Under the pieces are notes generated by a model, which searched no databases, had not been told where the DNA came from, and saw nothing but the letters and a program-made list of their open reading frames with translations. Position numbers and translations under genes: made by a program. From contig NZ_SKBU01000006.1 in NCBI RefSeq assembly GCF_004337705.1, positions 186,001-250,000 of the forward strand: 64,000 nt of DNA, read 5' to 3'. Position 1 is the first letter of the stretch, and the number at the start of each line of letters is the position of its first letter. The stretch is from Rubrobacter taiwanensis. GTDB taxonomy: Bacteria; Actinomycetota; Rubrobacteria; Rubrobacterales; Rubrobacteraceae. This document shows, piece by piece, positions 59,588 through 64,000 of this stretch.

Positions 59588-60982
59588 TCAAGCTGACCCC
59601 TTCCCGGTCGTATCCGGCCCTTCGTACTCCTTCATATGGTACTTCGGGTCTACCGGTCGCATCAGCAGGTTGCAGACGAAACCGATCACCAGCAGCCCCG
59701 CCATGATGAACATGGTGATGTTGTAGGCATCCTGCGGGGCCACGCCGGCTTCGATCTGGAACTCCCGGATATAGTTGACCAGCACCGGTCCCAGGACGCC
59801 CGCGGTGGACCACGCCGTCAGCAACCGCCCGTGGATGCCGCCCACGTACCTGGTGCCGAACACGTCCGCCAGATACGCCGGGATGGTGGCGAACCCTCCG
59901 CCGTACATGCTCATGATCACCCCGAAGGCCAGCACGAACAGGAAGATGCTTCCCAGCCCGGAGCCGACCACGGGGATCGAGACGTACAGCAGCGCGCCGA
60001 GCCCGAAGAAGATGAAGTACGTCATCTTGCGCCCGATGTAGTCCGAGGTAGAGGCCCAGACGATGCGGCCGATCATGTTGAAGATGCTCAGCAGAGCCAC
60101 GAACCCGCCGGCCGCAGCAGCCGTAACCGCGCCGCCGAAGGTCTCCTGGATCATGACCGAAGCCTGCCCCAAAACCCCGATGCCGGCGGTGACGTTGAAG
60201 CAGAGCATCATCCACAGCAGCCAGAACTGCGGCGTTCTGAGCGCCGTGTCTATGTGCACGTTGTTGCGCGTGATCATGGCGCTCTGCTGCTCGCCGTTCT
60301 CCTCCGGCGGGCTCCAGCCCGCCGGCCGCCAGCCCTCGCGCGGGATGCGTACGGTAAACGCGCCGAGGCTCATGGACAGGAAGTAGACGGTCCCCATGAC
60401 CACGAACGTCTCCGCCACGCCGACCGAGGTCTCCGAGGAGAAGAACTCCATCAACTCCACACCGAGTGGAGCCCCGATAATAGCTCCGCCCCCGAAGCCC
60501 ATGATGGCCAGCCCGGTGGCCATCCCGCGCCGGTCGGGGAACCACCGGATCAGGGTCGAGACCGGCGAGACGTACCCAAGCCCGAGCCCGATGCCGCCCA
60601 GCACTCCATATCCCAGATACAGCAACCAGATCTGGTGCGTCACCACTCCGAGCGCTGAGACCAGGAACCCGCCGCCAAAACAGCAGGCCGCCGTGAACAT
60701 GGTGGTTCGCGGTCCCACCCGCTCCAGCCACTTCCCGGCGATCGCTGCCGCGATCCCCAGCACCAGAATGGATATGGAGAAGATCCAACCCACCGTGGTC
60801 AGCCGCCAGTCCTCGGGCGCCGACTCGGTAACCCCTATCACCCGTGTCAACGGTTCGTTGAACACGCTGAACGCGTAGACCTGTCCTATGCACAGATGCA
60901 CCGCCAATGCCGCCGGCGGAACGAGCCACCGGTTGTACTCGCTCCCAGCTGTGATCCTCTCCTTGGAGAAGAAGTCGCGCAC
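59588..60982 (-). CDS. OFA-family MFS transporter (oxalate/formate antiporter type)
   Basis: A 464-residue MFS protein with twelve membrane segments. N-terminal YNRWLVPPAALAVHLCIGQVYAF is a standard OFA opening. A transporter for formate, oxalate or another small carboxylate is likely from its neighbours fdhD and the formate dehydrogenase. GTG 60982 is preferred because a promoter (61023-61051) lies inside the longer in-frame extension to 61072; the true start is uncertain. Confidence 0.85.
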   Translation of the reverse strand: MRDFFSKERITAGSEYNRWLVPPAALAVHLCIGQVYAFSVFNEPLTRVIGVTESAPEDWRLTTVGWIFSISILVLGIAAAIAGKWLERVGPRTTMFTAACCFGGGFLVSALGVVTHQIWLLYLGYGVLGGIGLGLGYVSPVSTLIRWFPDRRGMATGLAIMGFGGGAIIGAPLGVELMEFFSSETSVGVAETFVVMGTVYFLSMSLGAFTVRIPREGWRPAGWSPPEENGEQQSAMITRNNVHIDTALRTPQFWLLWMMLCFNVTAGIGVLGQASVMIQETFGGAVTAAAAGGFVALLSIFNMIGRIVWASTSDYIGRKMTYFIFFGLGALLYVSIPVVGSGLGSIFLFVLAFGVIMSMYGGGFATIPAYLADVFGTRYVGGIHGRLLTAWSTAGVLGPVLVNYIREFQIEAGVAPQDAYNITMFIMAGLLVIGFVCNLLMRPVDPKYHMKEYEGPDTTGKGSA

Positions 60983-61022
60983 CCGTATCCCCACCCCTCC
61001 GTCAGCCTCTCTTACGCATCGT

Positions 61023-61051
61023 ATGCTATAGGGAGTCTGCCGATTCGTCAA
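61023..61051 (-). promoter_or_regulatory. Promoter of the OFA transporter operon
   Basis: On the minus strand TTGACG (61051-61046), 17-bp spacer, TAGCAT (61028-61023). It lies divergent to the formate dehydrogenase promoter, only about 50 bp away. Confidence 0.5.
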
Positions 61052-61102
61052 CACTCCGGAAGGAGTGCGCATCCACCGCGGGCAAAACCGGTGTGTTGGG
61101 GT

Positions 61103-61108
61103 TACAAT
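61103..61108 (+). promoter_or_regulatory. -10 box of second formate dehydrogenase
   Basis: TACAAT (5 of 6), 43 bp upstream of the ATG. No clear -35, so activation by a regulator is possible. Confidence 0.45.
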
Positions 61109-61150
61109 TGGGGATTGAGAAGTTTAGCTACAAAGGGGAGAGGCAGAGCT

Positions 61151-63331
61151 ATGGTTGAGGCTTTGACGACGAACGGCACGCGGGAAGTGAACACCATCTG
61201 CGGCTTCTGCGGTGTGGGGTGCGGCCTGACCGTCAGGGTTGAGGACGGCGTGATCCAGAAGGTCACGGGGCAGAAGGACAACCCGTCGAGCAAGGGGGAG
61301 GCGTGCATCAAGGGCCGCGAGGGCTGGCGGCACCTCTACAGCAAGAAGAGGCTTACGCAGCCTCTCATCCGCAAGGAAGGAGAGCTGGTTCCGGCGTCGT
61401 GGGACGAGGCTCTGGATCTGGTTGCAGGCCGCTTCTCGGAGATAAAGGAGGAATACGGGCCGGACGCCTTCGGGATGTTCAGCTCCTCGCGCTCGACCAA
61501 CGAGCTGAACTACCTGGCCGGAAAGTTCGCACGCACGGTATTTGGCAACTCCAATATAGACTCATGTAACCGCGCCTGACACGCCGCCAGCGTCACCGGT
61601 CTGGTGGCAACGTTCGGAGCGGGTGGGGCGACCACTTCCTACGAGGAGCTCGAGAACACCGACCTCATAATCTGCTGGGGCTCCAACACCATGGAGTGCC
61701 ATCCCATCATCTACAACCACATGCGCCGGGGCATAAAGAACGGCGCGAAGATGGTGGTCGTGGATCCCCGGAAGATAGACCAGGTCAAGAAGGCCTACAA
61801 ATGGCTGCCGGTCAACGTCGGTACGGACATAGCGCTCGCCAACGCGCTGGCGAACGTGATCATCTCCGAAGACCTGCACAACAAGGAGTTCATCGAGCGG
61901 GCCACGGAGAACTTCGAGGCGTACAAGGAGAAGGTCGCCGGCTACACGCCCGAGCTCGCCGAAAAGATCACGGGCGTCCCGGCCGAGGACATCCGGGAAG
62001 TAGCCCGGATGTACGCCACGGCGGAGAAGGCCATCCTCAACTGGACGCTGGGCGTCACCGAGCACCACAACGGCGCAGACGCGGTCTTCGCGCTCATCAA
62101 CCTGGGGCTCCTGACCGGCCACGTCGGCAAGTACGGCAGCGGCCTCAACCCGCTGCGCGGCCAGAACAACGTGCAGGGCGGCGGAGACATGGGTGCTCTC
62201 CCGAACCGCATGGTCGGCGGCTGGCAGTGGGACGACCCGGAGGCACGCGAGCTCTTTGAGGAGGTCTGGGGTGTGCCGCTGCCGGAGAAGGTCGGCAAGA
62301 ATCAGGCCGAGATGATGGAGGCCGTGGAGGCCGGTGAGATCCGGTGCATGTACGTCATCGGCGAGAACCCGGCCCAGTCCGACGCCGACGAGAATAAGCA
62401 CGAGCGGCTCTTCCGGAGCCTGGACTTCCTGGTAGTGCAGGACATCTTCCTCACCAAGACGGGCCGGCTGGCCGACGTGGTGCTGCCGGCGGCCGCGAGC
62501 TGGGCCGAGACCGAAGGTACGGTCATCAACAGCGAGCGCCGGGTGCAGCGTGTGCGGCGGGTTGTGGACCCGCCCGGCGAAGCGCGGCCGGACGAGTGGA
62601 TTCTGCAGGACATCGCCAACCGTATGGGTGCGAACTGGAACTACGAGACGGCGGAGGACGTCTGGAACGAGGTGCGCCGGCTCGCCCCCAACTTCTCCGG
62701 CATCACCTACGAGCGGCTGGAGAGGTACGGAGGCATCCAGTGGCCCTGCCTGGACGGGAGCTTCGAGGAGATCTCAGACAACACCCCCAAGGAGCAGCTC
62801 GCAGCCGGAACCAAGGGAGCCGAGACCGGCAAGGGCACGACGCTCACTACCGACGTGGTGGAGAAGCGAGACCTGGGCACCAAGTTCCTGCACGTCGAGC
62901 TGTGGGCGGAGGAAGTCAAGAAGCGGGCCCCGTTCCACCCGGTGGACCACGCGGGGCCGGTCGAGATGCCGGACGACGAATACCCATTCCAGCTCACCAC
63001 GGGCCGCCGCCTGGCCTTCCACAATACGGGCACGATGACCCAAGACTACAAGAAGGTCAAGGATCCCGAGGAGCTGATCGAGATCTCCCCCGAAGACGCC
63101 GAAGCCCTCGGCATCGAGAACGGAGACTTCGTGCGGGTCAGCTCCCGGCGCGGCACCGTGCCCAGAGTCAGGGCCCGGGTAACCGACCGGGTACGCCCCG
63201 GACTGGTGTTCATGGGCTACTCGTTCCCCGACGAGGTGCCCACCAATGTCCTGACCATAAACGCGGTCGACCCGCAGTCCGGCACCGCCGAGCTGAAAGC
63301 CTGCGCCGTCAGGGTAGAGCCGGCAGCGTAA
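61151..63331 (+). CDS. Formate dehydrogenase catalytic subunit, second selenoprotein (FdhF-like)
   Basis: A 726-residue enzyme; the in-frame TGA at 61577-61579 is Sec143 in DSCNRA-Sec-HAASVTGL. N-terminal [4Fe-4S] ligands are C17, C20, C24 and C52 (CGFCGVGC, ACIKG). Downstream motifs are CWGSNTMECHP, DPRKIDQVKKAY and QNNVQGGGDMGALPN. Compared with the 46152 enzyme it is shorter and resembles the cytoplasmic FdhF type. No iron-sulfur partner is encoded beside it, so its electron acceptor is unknown. GGGGAGAGG precedes the ATG. A hairpin ends the gene. Confidence 0.93.
61577..61608 (+). other. UGA selenocysteine codon and bacterial SECIS hairpin
   Basis: After TGA at 61577-61579, GTCACC-GGTCT-GGTGGC (61592-61608) forms a 6-bp stem with one G-T pair and the same GGTCT loop. 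The GGTC starts at base 19 after TGA, exactly as in the first formate dehydrogenase. Confidence 0.85.
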
Positions 63332-63350
63332 CGGGCTCAACCGCCGGGCC

Positions 63351-63378
63351 GGGGACCGCCTCCGCGGAGGCAGTCCCC
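63351..63378 (+). terminator. Hairpin after the second formate dehydrogenase
   Basis: GGGGAC paired with GTCCCC outside GCCTCC/GGAGGC, interrupted by single-base mismatches. A likely terminator without U-tract. Confidence 0.65.
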
Positions 63379-63573
63379 TGGCTCATGCCGGAAGAAGGCG
63401 CAACAGACCCCCGCCGACACAGCCGCAGATCCTTTAGGTAAGGCATTACAAACTTTGATATATAAGATTAAGGAATTCTATGCAACGCCGGGTTGCCCGA
63501 TCTGAATTACCGTATCTATAATGCGGGAGAGGCAAGAGGGGATAACGACACCGATTTCAAGAAGGAGCCGGCT

Positions 63574-63891
63574 TTGAGTGTCAATCAATGGGAAAGGGCA
63601 GCCCAGACATCGGCTTTCCATGAGCTGATGCGTAGCAAGCGCAATTTCATAATTCCGGCGACCATATTCTTCATGGCTTTCTACTTCGGGCTACCGACTC
63701 TGGCGGCGTTCACCGACCTGCTGGACGTTCAGGTCATCGGGGTGCTGAGCCTGGCGTATATCTATGCTTTCGCGCAGTTTGCGATGACCTGGATTCTCTG
63801 CCACCTGTACCTCTCGCGGGCCAACAGGTGGGATGACATCGTCGAACGGATAAAGCGGGAGACCGCCCGGAAAGGAGCTGAGAGCCAGTGA
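63574..63891 (+). CDS. DUF485 membrane protein
   Basis: A 105-residue protein with two membrane segments (IIPATIFFMAFYFGLPTLAAF and VLSLAYIYAFAQFAMTWILCHLY). DUF485 proteins are partners of acetate/pyruvate-type sodium symporters, and one follows here with a 4-base overlap. TTG 63574 follows AAGGAG by six bases, giving the usual family length. Confidence 0.78.
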   Translation: MSVNQWERAAQTSAFHELMRSKRNFIIPATIFFMAFYFGLPTLAAFTDLLDVQVIGVLSLAYIYAFAQFAMTWILCHLYLSRANRWDDIVERIKRETARKGAESQ

Positions 63892-64000
63892 ATCCCGTTG
63901 CATTCGCGTTCTTTCTTGCAGTAATCGCTCTCACCCTCCTGGTCACCTACTGGGCCTCGCGCCGCAACGTGGGGGCGAGCACGCATTATGTGGCGGGCGG
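63888..64000 (+). CDS. Sodium:solute symporter (acetate permease type), N-terminal part
   Basis: A GTG at 63888 (overlapping the preceding stop) opens a frame reading MNPVAFAFFLAVIALTLLVT, then YWASRRNVGASTHYVAGG, to the end of the window. This is the start of an SSS-family symporter, with the first membrane segment and the YWASRR motif of ActP-like proteins. It should import acetate or a short monocarboxylate. About 37 residues are visible. Confidence 0.8.
   Translation, partial: MNPVAFAFFLAVIALTLLVTYWASRRNVGASTHYVAG

Noticed and set aside
61577-61579. Apparent stop in the second formate dehydrogenase
   Set aside because: Same reasons; the SECIS geometry matches the first.
1-64000. tRNA, rRNA, CRISPR or transposase genes
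   Set aside because: I looked for T-loop motifs, regular spacer-repeat arrays and transposase motifs and saw none. Only a covariance-model search could exclude a tRNA fully.

Overview
The window is 64 kb of high-GC chromosomal DNA with about 66 protein genes. I saw no rRNA, tRNA, CRISPR array or transposase. The Arg/Glu-rich proteins, frequent GTG and TTG starts, gene-end overlaps and gene families (LCP protein, CysTWA, HmuTUV, TctABC, GH130) suggest a Rubrobacter-like actinobacterium. That assignment is inference, not proof. Hand counts show that positions 1-7.1 kb are lower in GC (31/60 and 35/60 in two sampled lines) than the following genes (46/60 and 48/60), so the first operon may have been acquired.

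Layout. (1) 1-7.1 kb: an operon on the minus strand (BCCT transporter, sarcosine-oxidase-like flavoenzyme, DddP-like M24 protein, Rieske oxygenase, aldehyde dehydrogenase) opposite a LysR regulator; it looks like catabolism of a methylated onium compound (betaine, carnitine, DMSP or similar). (2) 7.2-15.8 kb: a glycan locus in two divergent arms, ROK regulator plus GH130 on one side and a secreted alpha-helical protein, sugar ABC importer and second GH130 on the other, with paired 19-bp palindromes between. (3) 15.8-16.7 kb: two small genes. (4) 16.7-30.8 kb: a twelve-gene sugar-acid operon (TctABC uptake, pentonate-type dehydratase, HpaI aldolase, three to four oxidoreductases, Hyi-like isomerase, TPP enzyme, RraA protein) under a divergent GntR regulator whose probable 23-bp operator lies at the promoter. 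(5) 31-39.6 kb: envelope and stress genes, an NsrR/IscR-like Rrf2 regulator, two cupins that share an upstream element, a decayed hemerythrin gene, and a heme importer HmuTUV behind a near-consensus Fur box. (6) 39.6-43.4 kb: a three-gene set resembling the lysine/pipecolate pathway. (7) 43.4-49.3 kb: a membrane formate dehydrogenase operon whose catalytic subunit contains selenocysteine, with an adenylate kinase gene at its end. (8) 49.5-56.7 kb: a two-component system, a Crp/Fnr regulator, a TauE exporter and a CysTWA-Sbp sulfate importer; the last two share promoter and operator architecture. (9) 56.9-64 kb: formaldehyde dehydrogenase, FdhD, an OFA-family transporter with its small subunit, a second selenocysteine formate dehydrogenase, and the start of an acetate-type symporter operon.

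A theme is one-carbon oxidation: demethylation of methylated amines releases formaldehyde, the zinc formaldehyde dehydrogenase makes formate, and two selenoprotein formate dehydrogenases oxidise it. The most notable candidates for new biology are the DddP-like protein in an amine operon, the secreted helical protein of the GH130 locus, the pentonate-type operon with a TPP enzyme that keeps its catalytic Glu, and several shared regulatory elements.
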